A stretch of 64,000 bases of DNA from Rhodospirillaceae bacterium (lineage in GTDB: Bacteria > Pseudomonadota > Alphaproteobacteria > Rhodospirillales > UBA2165). The notes under the pieces are model-generated. The model saw only the letters and a list, made by a program, of their open reading frames with translations. It ran no database searches and was not told the DNA's origin. Location of the stretch: contig CANIGJ010000001.1 in assembly GCA_947467145.1 (NCBI GenBank), positions 62,001 through 126,000 of the forward strand, read 5' to 3'. Made by a program: the position numbers and the translations under genes. Numbering within the stretch: the stretch's first letter is position 1; each line of letters starts with the position of its first letter. Shown piece after piece: positions 1 through 12,580 of this stretch.

Positions 1-140
1 GGCCTTGGTGCATGATCGTCTTCACCCTTCTGGGGTTTGCGGCGGGCATGTTGAATATCTTCCGGATTACCCGGGGGTATGGTTATGCGGCCGGTTATCG
101 GGCGCAGGACGAAACGAAGAGTGGCGATAACGCTCCCTAG
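1..140 (+). CDS. atpI: ATP synthase protein I, C-terminal part
   Basis: The reading frame is open from the window edge (first full codon at base 3) and stops with TAG at 138-140. It encodes about 45 residues: a hydrophobic stretch, the segment GFAAGMLNIFR, then a polar tail. This resembles the last membrane helix and tail of the small AtpI/AtpZ-type protein found at the head of F0 operons, which assists c-ring assembly or ion supply. Its position 28 bp upstream of atpB supports the call. The start lies outside the window. The identification rests on context and a short match. Confidence 0.72.
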   Translation, partial: PWCMIVFTLLGFAAGMLNIFRITRGYGYAAGYRAQDETKSGDNAP

Positions 141-168
141 GTGGGGCGAAGATCGAGGGGGAACTTAA

Positions 169-900
169 GTGGCCGAAGCGCACAATCCGCTCGCGCAGTT
201 CGAAATCAAAACGCTGATCCCGATTCATATCGGCGGCGTCGATGCCTCGTTCACCAATTCGGCGGCCTTCATGGTCGCCTCGGTCGTATGCGTATCGGCC
301 CTGATGATCTTGTCGGTGCGCAGCCGCGCCTTGGTCCCGGGCCGCTGGCAACTCCTGGCTGAACTGGCTTATTCCTTCATCGCGAAGATGCTGACGGACA
401 CGGTGGGCAAAGAAGGCCGGCCGTATTTCCCGTTGGTCTTCTCGATTTTCATGTTCGTGCTGTTCGGCAACATGCTCGGCATGCTGCCCTACACCTTCAC
501 CTATACGAGCCATCTGGCGGTCACCTTCGCGATGGCGGCCTTTGTTTTCGTCTTGGTCACCGTGGTCGCGATCGCCAAACACGGCATGAAGTTCTTTTCG
601 TTCTTCCTGCCGCACGGCGTGCCGATCGCCATGGCGCCGCTGCTGATCCCGATCGAGATCATTTCGTATCTCTCGCGCCCGGTCAGCCTCAGCGTGCGTC
701 TGTTCGCCAACATGATGGCCGGCCACACCTTGCTCAAGGTGCTCGGCGGGTTCGTCCTGCCGCTCGGCATCTTCGGCGTCGTGCCGGTGCTGGGCCTCGT
801 CGCGGTGAGCGGCCTGGAATTGCTGATCGCCTTCCTGCAGGCCTACATCTTCACCATTCTGACCTGCATCTACATCAACGATGCAGTGCATCTGCACTAA
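169..900 (+). CDS. atpB: F0F1 ATP synthase subunit a
   Basis: Membrane subunit a of ATP synthase (243 aa), which forms the proton half-channels next to the c-ring. The protein is strongly hydrophobic with five to six predicted helices. The conserved segment SVRLFANMMAGH carries the essential arginine at about residue 177, and the C-terminal helix has the usual LELLIAFLQAYIF pattern. It starts with GTG at 169, preceded by a GAGGGGGA ribosome site. It is the second gene of the F0 operon, followed after about 50 bp by atpE. F1 genes are absent here, as expected in alphaproteobacteria where F0 and F1 operons are separate. Confidence 0.97.
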   Translation: MAEAHNPLAQFEIKTLIPIHIGGVDASFTNSAAFMVASVVCVSALMILSVRSRALVPGRWQLLAELAYSFIAKMLTDTVGKEGRPYFPLVFSIFMFVLFGNMLGMLPYTFTYTSHLAVTFAMAAFVFVLVTVVAIAKHGMKFFSFFLPHGVPIAMAPLLIPIEIISYLSRPVSLSVRLFANMMAGHTLLKVLGGFVLPLGIFGVVPVLGLVAVSGLELLIAFLQAYIFTILTCIYINDAVHLH

Positions 901-933
901 TCTAATCCAATCCAACCAATTACGAATTGCTAG

Positions 934-1176
<243 letters not shown>

Positions 1177-1183
1177 AGCTTGT

Positions 1184-1225
1184 GCCGGTGCGTGGGCGAA
1201 GCCTCGGCTTCGCCCAAATGCCGGC
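1184..1225 (+). promoter_or_regulatory. Intercistronic hairpin between atpE and atpF'
   Basis: A perfect 9-bp stem GGGCGAAGC (1194-1202) / GCTTCGCCC (1207-1215) with a CTCG loop is enclosed by an outer GCCGG/CCGGC stem (1184-1188 and 1221-1225). No T-run follows, so it is more likely an mRNA-stabilising or processing element, or an attenuator, than a full terminator. It sits 8 bp after the atpE stop and ends 24 bp before atpF'. A role in raising c-subunit expression is inference. Confidence 0.6.
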
Positions 1226-1248
1226 TCTAGCAATCCCGGAGCGCGCGC

Positions 1249-1740
1249 ATGCCTCAATTTAATATCGCGACATTCCCGCCTCAGATCATCTGGTTGGCGA
1301 TCACGTTTGTCGTGCTCTACATCTTGATGGCGCGCGTCGCACTTCCGCGGATCGGCAACGTCCTCTCGGAACGTCAGGAAAAGATCGACGACAACCTGGA
1401 AGCGGCGGAACAGCTCCGCACGCAAGCCAAGGCGGACGCCGACGCTTATTCCAGCGAACTGGCCAAGGCACGCGAGGCCGCCCGTTTGGCGATTGCCGAA
1501 GCGACCTTGGAAGTCTCGGCTGACGCTGCCCAGAAACAGGAAGCACTCGGTCAACGCCTGACGGCGCAGATCAAGTCCGCCGAGGCCGAGATCGATAAAG
1601 CCAAAGCGAACGCACGCACCAGCATCCGCGACGCCGCGATCGGCGTGGCCCAGGCCGCGACGCAACGGCTGATCGGCACGGCGCCTGCCGAGCCGACGAC
1701 CGCCGCCGCGGTCGATCGCGCGCTGCAAGCGCGTTCGTAA
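1249..1740 (+). CDS. atpF': F0F1 ATP synthase subunit b'
   Basis: One of two peripheral-stalk b-type subunits (163 aa). A single N-terminal membrane helix (about residues 12-30) is followed by a long, charged, alanine-rich coiled coil reaching the C-terminus. This subunit holds F1 against rotation together with b. The NIATFPPQIIWLAITF start is typical of alphaproteobacterial b' (AtpG/AtpX) proteins. It lies 72 bp after atpE across a hairpin, and 11 bp before the second b-type gene. The b/b' pair is standard in alphaproteobacteria. Confidence 0.93.
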   Translation: MPQFNIATFPPQIIWLAITFVVLYILMARVALPRIGNVLSERQEKIDDNLEAAEQLRTQAKADADAYSSELAKAREAARLAIAEATLEVSADAAQKQEALGQRLTAQIKSAEAEIDKAKANARTSIRDAAIGVAQAATQRLIGTAPAEPTTAAAVDRALQARS

Positions 1741-1751
1741 GGAGGGATCGC

Positions 1752-2243
1752 ATGCCCCATTTCATGGAAGATCCCGCATTCTGGGTCGGCCTCGCCTTCA
1801 CCATCCTGGTCCTGGCGGCCATCAAGCCGGTGTACGGCAAACTCACCGGTGCACTCGACGCCAAGATCGCCGAGATTCAAACCCGCATCGATGAAGCCAT
1901 GCGCCTGCGCGAAGAAGCCCAGGAAATGCTGGCCTCGGCCAAGCGCAAGCTCGCCGAAGCCCAGCGTGAAGCCCAGGGCATCGTCGACGACGCCCGCAAC
2001 AGCGCGCAGAGCCTGCGCGTCAAGTTGACCGAGGATGCGGAAGCCGCGCTCAAGCGCCGCGAACGCATGGCCGTCGACCGTATCGCCCAGGCCGAAGCCG
2101 ACGCGACCGCCGAGATCCGTGCGCTGACCGCCGATGTGGCGCTCGAAGCGACCCGCCAGATCCTCGCGCAAGAGGTTCAGGGCCAACGCGCCGAACAGCT
2201 CGTCGATGCCGCCATCGGCGAACTTGGCAACAAGCTGAACTAA
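1752..2243 (+). CDS. atpF: F0F1 ATP synthase subunit b
   Basis: Second peripheral-stalk subunit (163 aa). A short N-terminus, MPHFMEDPAFWVGLAF, leads into one membrane helix (about 8-27). A long helical region rich in Ala, Glu, Arg and Gln follows and forms the stalk dimer with b'. Overall layout and length match alphaproteobacterial subunit b. The start has a GGAGGGAT ribosome site just upstream. It is the last gene of this F0 operon: a clear intrinsic terminator begins 18 bp after the stop. Confidence 0.94.
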   Translation: MPHFMEDPAFWVGLAFTILVLAAIKPVYGKLTGALDAKIAEIQTRIDEAMRLREEAQEMLASAKRKLAEAQREAQGIVDDARNSAQSLRVKLTEDAEAALKRRERMAVDRIAQAEADATAEIRALTADVALEATRQILAQEVQGQRAEQLVDAAIGELGNKLN

Positions 2244-2261
2244 ACTTCAGCAATCCGAATC

Positions 2262-2292
2262 AAAAAGGCCGCGAGCAATCGCGGCCTTTTTT
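2262..2292. terminator. Bidirectional intrinsic terminator between atpF and ligA
   Basis: Perfect 8-bp inverted repeat GGCCGCGA (2267-2274) / TCGCGGCC (2279-2286) with a GCAA tetraloop. Six T follow on the + side and five A precede it, so both strands form a stem plus U-run. It lies between the convergent ends of atpF (stop at 2243) and ligA (stop at 2315) and can serve both operons. Confidence 0.93.
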
Positions 2293-2314
2293 GTTACGCG
2301 CACGACGACCGCGG

Positions 2315-6132
<3,818 letters not shown>

Positions 6133-6162
6133 GGGGCGATTATGCCTGCGGGCTCATGAAGT

Positions 6163-7095
6163 TCAGAACGGCCAATACCAGGGCTTCGTTTTCGCCTTGC
6201 CGGGATCTTCGCCGGGCGGCGGCGCGGTGGCGGCAGCCGCCTGCTGCTGTGCGAGAACGGACGATTTTTTACCGCCACTCCACGGCATATACCACGGCGC
6301 CTTCTCCACCTTCTCGCGGATCGGCGTGCCTTCGACCAGCTCATAGGAATCGATATACCACTCGCTGCCCGGGAAGTTATGGCCGAGGATCGCCGCGGTC
6401 TTGCGCGCCTCGTCGACCAGGCCGAGCGCCTCATAGGCCTCGGTCAGGCGGTGCAGCGCTTCGGGCACATGCGTCGTCGTCTGGAAATTGTCGATCACCA
6501 GCTTGAAGCGGTTGATCGCGGCCAGATACTGCTTCTGGGCCTGATAATAGCGGCCGATCTCCATCTCCTTGCCGGCGAGATGGTCGCGCGTCAGATCGAG
6601 CTTCAGCATCGCATCGCGGGCGTATTTCGAGGACGGGAAGCGCGTCATCAGATCCTGTAGCGACTTGGCGGCAAGATCGGTCATCTTCTGGTCGCGGCCG
6701 ACGTCGGAAATCTGTTCGTAGTAGCACAGCGCCTTCAGGTAATAGGCGTAGGGCACATCGACATGCGACGGATGGAGCTGGATGAAGCGGTCGAGCGCGA
6801 TGATCGCGTCGTCATAACCGTTCTTCTGATATTGGCTGTAGGCCGCCATGAGCTGAGCCTTGGTCGCCCAGACGGAATACGGATGCTGGCGCTCGACTTC
6901 GTCGAAGGCCAGCGCGGCCTTGGTGTATTCCTGCTGCTGCATCAAATCGACGGCGGTGTTGTAGAGTTCCTCCACCGGCTTTTCGACGTATTTCGGCTCT
7001 TCCGCCGCGCAAGCCGCAAGCAATCCAGCCATGGCGAGCACAAGGATGGCGCGCCGCGCGCTGAAAGACCGTCCTACGCACTTATACAGGCTCAT
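6163..7095 (-). CDS. bamD: Outer membrane assembly lipoprotein BamD
   Basis: Essential lipoprotein of the BAM complex that inserts outer-membrane beta-barrel proteins (310 aa from the ATG chosen). The signal peptide ends in lipobox LLAAC with lipidated Cys29, followed by TPR-type helical repeats (about 45-250) such as YTKAALAFDEVERQHPYS. A GTG lies directly before the ATG (7096-7098), so the start could be one codon earlier. The C-terminal tail is rich in Ala/Pro/Lys and ends in WYWPF. The upstream gap holds a cluster of GANTC sites. Confidence 0.95.
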   Translation of the reverse strand: MSLYKCVGRSFSARRAILVLAMAGLLAACAAEEPKYVEKPVEELYNTAVDLMQQQEYTKAALAFDEVERQHPYSVWATKAQLMAAYSQYQKNGYDDAIIALDRFIQLHPSHVDVPYAYYLKALCYYEQISDVGRDQKMTDLAAKSLQDLMTRFPSSKYARDAMLKLDLTRDHLAGKEMEIGRYYQAQKQYLAAINRFKLVIDNFQTTTHVPEALHRLTEAYEALGLVDEARKTAAILGHNFPGSEWYIDSYELVEGTPIREKVEKAPWYMPWSGGKKSSVLAQQQAAAATAPPPGEDPGKAKTKPWYWPF

Positions 7096-7130
7096 CACTA
7101 CGGTTCCGAAGTCCTTGCTTTGCGGGGTCA

Positions 7131-7165
7131 GAATCTACCGATTCTCGGCGAATCTCAACGGATTC
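7131..7165. promoter_or_regulatory. Cluster of four GANTC (CcrM-type) sites upstream of bamD
   Basis: GAATC at 7131-7135, GATTC at 7140-7144, GAATC at 7150-7154 and GATTC at 7161-7165 lie 36-70 bp upstream of the bamD start, spaced 9-11 bp apart. GANTC is the target of the cell-cycle methylase CcrM in many alphaproteobacteria. The cluster overlaps a weak promoter-like TTGAGA/TAGATT pair on the minus strand. That CcrM or CtrA/GcrA control applies in this organism is inference. Confidence 0.5.
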
Positions 7166-7252
7166 GAGGGACCGTCCGTTCTGCTTTTATACGCAAAAAG
7201 GCAGGCCGGGGAAAGCGCCGGAAAGACTAGGATTTAGACGGCTTAGACGGTT

Positions 7253-8260
7253 CTAGGCGCGGCGGCGAACCGGCGCTTCGCGGCGGTCCATAGCGGGTGC
7301 GGCTTTGGCCACCGGGCCATGCACGCAATAGGCGCTCGGATCGGCGAACAGGGCGCGCAGCAGCAGGTTGGTCATCTGGTGACCGGCGCGCGCACCGCGA
7401 TAGGCCCCCTGGATCTCGCCACCGGCGAGCTTCAGATCGCCGACCGCATCGAGCACTTTGTGGCGCACGAATTCGTCTTGGTAACGCAGGCCGTCGGCAT
7501 TGAGAACCTTATCGCCCTCGACCACGACCGCGTTGTCGAGCGAGCCGCCAAGCGCCAGGCCGGCCGCGCGCATCTTTTCCACTTCTTCGGCGAAACCGAA
7601 GGTGCGGGCGCGGGCGACTTCCTTGTTGAAAGTACCGTTGACCAGTTCAAGCTCGATCGACTGATGGGCGATGGCGTTGCTGGCGAAGTCGATTTCGAAG
7701 GCAACGGTGAAGGTGTCGGAAGGCAGAAGCTCGGCAACCTTGCCGTTATGCTCAACCTTCACAGGCTTCAGGATTTCGATGACGGTGCGCGGGCTTTCCT
7801 GTTCGATGGTGCCGGCGCAATCGATGAGGAATACGAAGGGCGCGGCGCTGCCGTCCATCACCGGGATTTCCGGGCCGTCGACTTCGACGATCGCATTATC
7901 GATGTGGCAGCCGGCGAAGGCCGCCATGAGGTGTTCGACCGTGCTGACGCGCACACCGTTTTCGGTGCCCAAGGTCGTGCACATGGTCGCGTCGACGACA
8001 TGATCCCAGCGCGCCGGGATTTCCGGGCTGCCGGCCAGATCAGTGCGGCGGAAAACAACGCCCGTACCGGCCATGGCCGGCTTCAGGGTCAAGGACAGGT
8101 CGCGGCCGGAATGCAGGCCGACGCCTTTGCAATTGACGGTGCGGAGAAGCGTACGCTGGCGGCGGGCCAGATCGAGGCCGCGTGCCCGGGTCAACGGGTT
8201 GAACGCCGTCTGGCCGATCCCCCGGCTTGCCTTGAACGTCTGCTTGTCGATTTGATTCAT
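7253..8260 (-). CDS. lpxC: UDP-3-O-acyl-N-acetylglucosamine deacetylase LpxC
   Basis: Zinc deacetylase that commits to lipid A synthesis (335 aa with the start chosen). The zinc region EHLMAAF contains His110, and the later [10 protein letters not shown] segment supplies further ligands. The [19 protein letters not shown] opening is typical. The frame extends upstream to 8362, but those extra codons read through a 15-bp inverted repeat (8316-8360). The family normally begins shortly before RQRTL, so the ATG at 8258-8260 is preferred; no strong ribosome site marks it. It follows ftsZ on the same strand, as in most alphaproteobacterial division clusters. Confidence 0.95.
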   Translation of the reverse strand: MNQIDKQTFKASRGIGQTAFNPLTRARGLDLARRQRTLLRTVNCKGVGLHSGRDLSLTLKPAMAGTGVVFRRTDLAGSPEIPARWDHVVDATMCTTLGTENGVRVSTVEHLMAAFAGCHIDNAIVEVDGPEIPVMDGSAAPFVFLIDCAGTIEQESPRTVIEILKPVKVEHNGKVAELLPSDTFTVAFEIDFASNAIAHQSIELELVNGTFNKEVARARTFGFAEEVEKMRAAGLALGGSLDNAVVVEGDKVLNADGLRYQDEFVRHKVLDAVGDLKLAGGEIQGAYRGARAGHQMTNLLLRALFADPSAYCVHGPVAKAAPAMDRREAPVRRRA

Positions 8261-8315
8261 GTTAACCAATCTGGTCACCCGACCCGATGGCCAACCCCCT
8301 GTTGGCGTGTCGATC

Positions 8316-8360
8316 GAGTACATTCCGAGGATTGGTTTAAGACGACCTCGGAACGTACTC
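8316..8360. promoter_or_regulatory. Long inverted repeat between ftsZ and lpxC
   Basis: GAGTACATTCCGAGG (8316-8330) and CCTCGGAACGTACTC (8346-8360) are reverse complements at 14 of 15 positions, separated by a 15-bp loop. No T-run follows on the minus strand. It could be a hairpin acting as attenuator or mRNA stabiliser after ftsZ, or an operator for lpxC. The repeat ends about 56 bp before the lpxC start. Confidence 0.6.
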
Positions 8361-8395
8361 AAATCAACAATTATTACCCTTTGTTACACTGCGTT

Positions 8396-10315
8396 TCAGT
8401 TGGCCTGGCGGCGCAAAAAGGCAGGAATATCAAGGGGATCGTCGGTTTCGGCGCTGATCGACAAACGATCGTCCGGATCCATGCCGCCGAGCAGCGGCGA
8501 GGCTGCCTGCGGGGCTTCCTGGATGGGGGCCGGAGCCGATTCGGGAGCCCAGAGGGCCGGCTGGGCCGGCTCAACCGGCAAGGCCGGCTGAACGGCCACC
8601 GGAGCGGGCGCCGCCATCGGAGCAACCGGAGCCGCGACCGGAACCTGCGCCGGCGAGACCATACGGGGCTCGGAGCGAATGTCCATCGTCGGCTCGGTAT
8701 CGGGCTGACGCTTCTCGGCGCGACGCACGCCGGTGATGCGCTCGAACAGGCTGACTTCCTGCTTGCGCGGGGCGGCGGCGCGTTCCGGGGCGCGTTGGGC
8801 GTTCACCATATCGGCGGCGGCGAACGGGTTCACCATACGGGGCGCTTCGGGGGCCAAGGAGCCGTCCGACGGTGCTTCCGGGATGAACAGGTCGCGGGCC
8901 GGCTGGGCCTCAACCGGCCGCGGGCCGACGGGGGCGCGGATTTCCGACAATGGCTTGCCCTTCGGCAGGACGAACTTCGGTGATTCTGAAGCCACCGGCT
9001 CTGGCTGGGCCGCAACGTACGGCATCGGGGCCGGTTCGGCGATTTCCTGCTGGACCACGGTGCGCAGTTCCTGCAGCGGCATGGCCGTCTGCTGGACCGG
9101 CGCAGTAGCTGGAGCTGCCATCATCGGCGCAGCAGGCTGTGCAGACGCGCTCAGCGGCGCGTATTGCGGAGCCGATTGCGGCGCCATCATCGGCTGCGGT
9201 GCTGCCTGATGGACATGATGCACATTGGACATGGTGGGCTGAGCCGCCATGCCGATACGCGGGATCGGCGCCTCGATACGCATCGGTTCGCGATGTTCGT
9301 CGCGCATCTGACGTTCCGCCGGTTCGCGGCGGACGGCATTGGCGGCATCGATGCCGGTCGCCACGACGGAGACGCGGATCTTGCCGTTCAAGGTGTCGTC
9401 GAACGTCGAGCCGAAGATGATGCTCGCGTCCTTGTCCACTTCCTTGCGGATGCGGTTGGCGGCATCGTCGACCTCGAACAAGGTGATGTCGCGGCTGGCC
9501 GTGATGTTGATCAGCACGCCCTTGGCGCCGCTCATCGACGAATCGTCGAGCAGCGGATTGGCGATGGCGGCCTCGGCGGCCTCGATCGCGCGATTTTCAC
9601 CCTCGGCCTCGCCGGTGCCCATCATCGCCTTGCCCATCTCGCTCATCACCGAACGGATGTCAGCGAAGTCGAGGTTGATCAGGCCCGGCATGACCATCAG
9701 GTCGGTAACGCCGCGCACGCCGGAATAGAGCACATCGTCGGCGAGCTTGAAGGCCTGCGCGAAGGTGGTCGATTCATTGGCGATGCGGAACAGGTTCTGG
9801 TTCGGGATGACCAGCAGGGTATCGACGTACTGCTGCAGTTCCTCGAGTCCGGCTTCGGCCATCTTCATGCGCCGGTCGCCTTCGAACTGGAACGGCTTGG
9901 TCACGACGCCGACGGTCAGGATGCCGTAGTCACGCGCCGCACGCGCGATGACCGGGGCCGCGCCCGTGCCGGTGCCGCCGCCCAGACCGGCGGTGATGAA
10001 GACCATGTTGGTGTCGCGCAGATGCGAGAAGATCTCTTCCAGGGATTCTTCCGCCGCCGCACGGCCGATGTTCGGATTGGCGCCGGCGCCGAGGCCGCGC
10101 GTGACTTCCGTACCGATCTGGATACGACGTTCGGCGCGCGAATGGGCGAGCGCCTGGGCATCGGAATTGGCGACGATGAATTCGACGCCGCCGAGGCCCA
10201 TATCGATCATGTTGTTGACGGCATTACCGCCGGCGCCGCCGACGCCGATCACGGTGATACGGGGCTTCAGTTCGTACTCGACGACCTTTGCCGGAACGCT
10301 GATGTTGATGCTCAT
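8396..10315 (-). CDS. ftsZ: Cell division GTPase FtsZ with long C-terminal linker
   Basis: Tubulin-like GTPase that forms the division ring (639 aa). The GTP-binding core has [10 protein letters not shown] (24-33) and the tubulin signature [10 protein letters not shown] (112-121), ending near residue 320. A Pro/Ala/Gln/Met-rich disordered linker of about 300 residues follows, with a His-containing patch near 370. The conserved tail DIPAFLRRQ is at the very end and is the usual docking site for FtsA and other partners. The linker is long even for alphaproteobacteria. A GGAG ribosome site lies upstream of ATG. A 126-bp gap with hairpins separates it from ftsA. Confidence 0.98.
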   Translation of the reverse strand: MSINISVPAKVVEYELKPRITVIGVGGAGGNAVNNMIDMGLGGVEFIVANSDAQALAHSRAERRIQIGTEVTRGLGAGANPNIGRAAAEESLEEIFSHLRDTNMVFITAGLGGGTGTGAAPVIARAARDYGILTVGVVTKPFQFEGDRRMKMAEAGLEELQQYVDTLLVIPNQNLFRIANESTTFAQAFKLADDVLYSGVRGVTDLMVMPGLINLDFADIRSVMSEMGKAMMGTGEAEGENRAIEAAEAAIANPLLDDSSMSGAKGVLINITASRDITLFEVDDAANRIRKEVDKDASIIFGSTFDDTLNGKIRVSVVATGIDAANAVRREPAERQMRDEHREPMRIEAPIPRIGMAAQPTMSNVHHVHQAAPQPMMAPQSAPQYAPLSASAQPAAPMMAAPATAPVQQTAMPLQELRTVVQQEIAEPAPMPYVAAQPEPVASESPKFVLPKGKPLSEIRAPVGPRPVEAQPARDLFIPEAPSDGSLAPEAPRMVNPFAAADMVNAQRAPERAAAPRKQEVSLFERITGVRRAEKRQPDTEPTMDIRSEPRMVSPAQVPVAAPVAPMAAPAPVAVQPALPVEPAQPALWAPESAPAPIQEAPQAASPLLGGMDPDDRLSISAETDDPLDIPAFLRRQAN

Positions 10316-10354
10316 GCTTGTCTCCTACGCAGAATGAGTTGACCCACCGGATAT

Positions 10355-10421
10355 GCCGGGTTCTCCGGCGGGCGAGCTGTGCGGTCCCCGAAGTTGGGAA
10401 CGATGTGATCCCCAAACGGGG
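10355..10421. promoter_or_regulatory. Two hairpins in the ftsA-ftsZ gap
   Basis: GCCGG (10355-10359) pairs with CCGGC (10365-10369). A second, bulged stem pairs CCCCG...TTGGG (10386-10398) with CCCAA...CGGGG (10411-10421). Both lie in the 126-bp gap before ftsZ, the largest gap inside the division cluster apart from those flanking lpxC. A role in separate ftsZ expression is inference; no clear promoter hexamers were recognised. Confidence 0.35.
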
Positions 10422-10441
10422 CTACGGGTCGTACGTTCAGT

Positions 10442-11707
10442 TCAGATGTTGTCACGTAACCATTGCCCGATCCGGCCGAAGCGGCTGGAAGGCATCTCCT
10501 TCGAATAAAGCGATGTGAAAGAAGTCTGTTGGCGCTCGGCGAGCGCGTAATGGAGCAGTCCGACGGCGGCCGAGAACGACGGCCCCGTGGCGGCTTCGGG
10601 CAGACCGCGCAACGCTGCCGGACGGCCACGGCGCACCTGGCGCGCGAGGATGTCGGCGGCGCAGCGGCGCACACCGGCGAGCTGCGAAGCGCCGCCCGTG
10701 AGCACGACGCGACCGATATTCGGATCGACGCCGGAGTCTTTGATGTTCTGCGCGATCATCTCGAAGATTTCGTCGATACGCGAACGGATGATATCGGCCA
10801 AGGTGGCGCGCGGAACCTGATTTTCTTCGCTGTCGTCTTCGCCGATCAACGGGACCTTGATGGTCTCGTGACTGTCCGAACCGGTAACAAAGCAACCGCC
10901 GTACAAGGTCTTCATACGTTCGGCATGTGAGACCGGCGTGGACAGACCGCGCGCGATGTCGTTGGTCACGTGATTGCCGCCGAGCGGAATCACCGCCGTA
11001 TAGATGACTTCGCCTTCCTTGAAGACGGCGATGCTTGTCGTGCCCCCGCCCATATCGATGCAGATGCACCCGAGATTCTTCTCGTCTTCGACGAGGGTGG
11101 CGAGACCGGCGGCATAAGGTGCGACCACGTGCGATTCAATATCGAGCTGGCAACGCGCCGCGCAGGATTCAAGATTACGGACGGCGCTGGAGGCTTGCGT
11201 GATCACGTGCATGTTTACGCCAAGCTTTTCGCCATAAAGACGGCGCGGATCGCGCACCGGCGTGCCGTTGATCGAAAAGCCGACCGGCAGGGTCTGGATG
11301 ATGCGCCGGTCTTCGTTCTGGCGGGCATAGAGCCATGTCGGATCGAGGGCGCGGCGCAGATCGCCGTCGCCGATCTCGTGGCCCGCGATCGCCACATCGA
11401 ACGCGATGAGTTTGGATTCAGGCGCCCCGCCCGCCGTGCACAGCACGACGTCGCGGACATTTTCCTTGGCGAGCTGTTCGGCCGCTTCGATGGTAGCGCT
11501 GACACCCAATTCGAGGGCCGTCATATCCACGATATTGCCGCTGCGCATCCCCTTGGAGACCTGATGGCCGACACCGACCACCTCGATCGTGCCGTCCTCA
11601 AACGGCTGGGCGATCAGACACGCGATCTTGGACGAACCGATATCGAGCGCCGCCATCAGCCCGGGCTTGGCGGCATATTTCATTCGTTTCTTATCCATTT
11701 TGGACAT
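10442..11707 (-). CDS. ftsA: Cell division protein FtsA
   Basis: Actin-fold ATPase that tethers FtsZ to the membrane (421 aa). The phosphate-1 motif LDIGSSKIACLI follows the N-terminus, with a phosphate-2 motif CIDMGGGTTSIAVF near residue 210 and an adenosine motif VLTGGASQLAGV near 340. The C-terminal end FGRIGQWLRDNI is an amphipathic membrane-targeting helix. A strong GAAGGAGG ribosome site supports the first ATG (11707), although two further Met codons follow within nine residues. It is 15 bp downstream of ftsQ. Confidence 0.97.
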   Translation of the reverse strand: MSKMDKKRMKYAAKPGLMAALDIGSSKIACLIAQPFEDGTIEVVGVGHQVSKGMRSGNIVDMTALELGVSATIEAAEQLAKENVRDVVLCTAGGAPESKLIAFDVAIAGHEIGDGDLRRALDPTWLYARQNEDRRIIQTLPVGFSINGTPVRDPRRLYGEKLGVNMHVITQASSAVRNLESCAARCQLDIESHVVAPYAAGLATLVEDEKNLGCICIDMGGGTTSIAVFKEGEVIYTAVIPLGGNHVTNDIARGLSTPVSHAERMKTLYGGCFVTGSDSHETIKVPLIGEDDSEENQVPRATLADIIRSRIDEIFEMIAQNIKDSGVDPNIGRVVLTGGASQLAGVRRCAADILARQVRRGRPAALRGLPEAATGPSFSAAVGLLHYALAERQQTSFTSLYSKEMPSSRFGRIGQWLRDNI

Positions 11708-11722
11708 CCCCCATGCCCTCCT

Positions 11723-12580
11723 TCACGTGTGGCGCGGTTTGGAATCGGTTGCCGGATCGTCGTTGGGCGCCTTGCGGACGACAACACGATCCTTCAGCCG
11801 TAGATCGATGATCGAATAATTGCGCGCGAGCACCTCACCGGTCCGCGCGAGTTCGGCAAGACGATGCCAGGCCGCCACCGGATCGTCTTCCGGCAGCATG
11901 ATGTGCAGCTTCTCGTCCATGTGAATGTCCCAGCGGCGATCGCCGATCCGTACGGCGGCGCGCACGCGACGCGCCAATTCCGGCTCGCTCGCCAACAGAT
12001 CGATCAAGGCCGAAGCGACCGGCGGCGCACCTGCGCCAACCACGACGGGCAGCTTGCCGTAACGGCCGACGTCATCGATGGGGATGACGGCGCCTTCGGT
12101 ATCGATCAGCGAGAACTTACCCTCGAGCTGCCACAGCGCGATCGGCTTGCGCTCGACGATGCGCAGCAGAACCGTATCGGGCAAATGCCGCTCAATCGTC
12201 GCGCCATGCACCCACGGCAATTTCTTCAAGCGTTCATGCGCGGCGGTGCTGTCGAAACCGAAAATCGGCGCACCCTGATCGAGCGCCAAGGCGCCGCGCA
12301 GATCGTCCGGCGAGGTTTCGTGACGGCCTTCGATATCGACATGCTCGATCTTGAAGCCAAAGGCGGAGCTCAGCTCGACAAGCTTTTCCTGGGCCTCGCC
12401 GCCGCCGACCTGCAGCCAGCCTTGCTCCCACACCTGCCATGCGGCCAATGCCCAGATCGACATGCCGAGCACGGCCACGCCCGCACGCAGCTTGCGGCGG
12501 CTGATCAGCGGCTTCACGCGCGCGCGGCGCACGGGTTTGCGCTTCGCGGCTGGGGTGGCTTTGGCTATTACGCGTCGCAT
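11723..12580 (-). CDS. ftsQ: Cell division protein FtsQ
   Basis: Bitopic divisome protein linking FtsB/FtsL to the early ring (285 aa). It has a basic N-terminal cytoplasmic tail with several KR/RR pairs, one membrane helix (about 33-50), a POTRA domain (about 75-140) and the FtsQ beta domain. The frame is open upstream to 12757, but that part lies within ddl. The ATG at 12578-12580, 13 bp inside the ddl end, gives the expected family N-terminus MRRVIAKATP. Confidence 0.94.
   Translation of the reverse strand: MRRVIAKATPAAKRKPVRRARVKPLISRRKLRAGVAVLGMSIWALAAWQVWEQGWLQVGGGEAQEKLVELSSAFGFKIEHVDIEGRHETSPDDLRGALALDQGAPIFGFDSTAAHERLKKLPWVHGATIERHLPDTVLLRIVERKPIALWQLEGKFSLIDTEGAVIPIDDVGRYGKLPVVVGAGAPPVASALIDLLASEPELARRVRAAVRIGDRRWDIHMDEKLHIMLPEDDPVAAWHRLAELARTGEVLARNYSIIDLRLKDRVVVRKAPNDDPATDSKPRHT

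Noticed and set aside
7166..7252. Terminator after lpxC
   Set aside because: There is a T-run (minus strand, around 7196) but only a weak CCGG-based stem before it; not convincing.
8261..8362. Longer lpxC start at 8362
   Set aside because: The extra 34 codons read through the 15-bp inverted repeat and have no family match; the later ATG gives the normal N-terminus.
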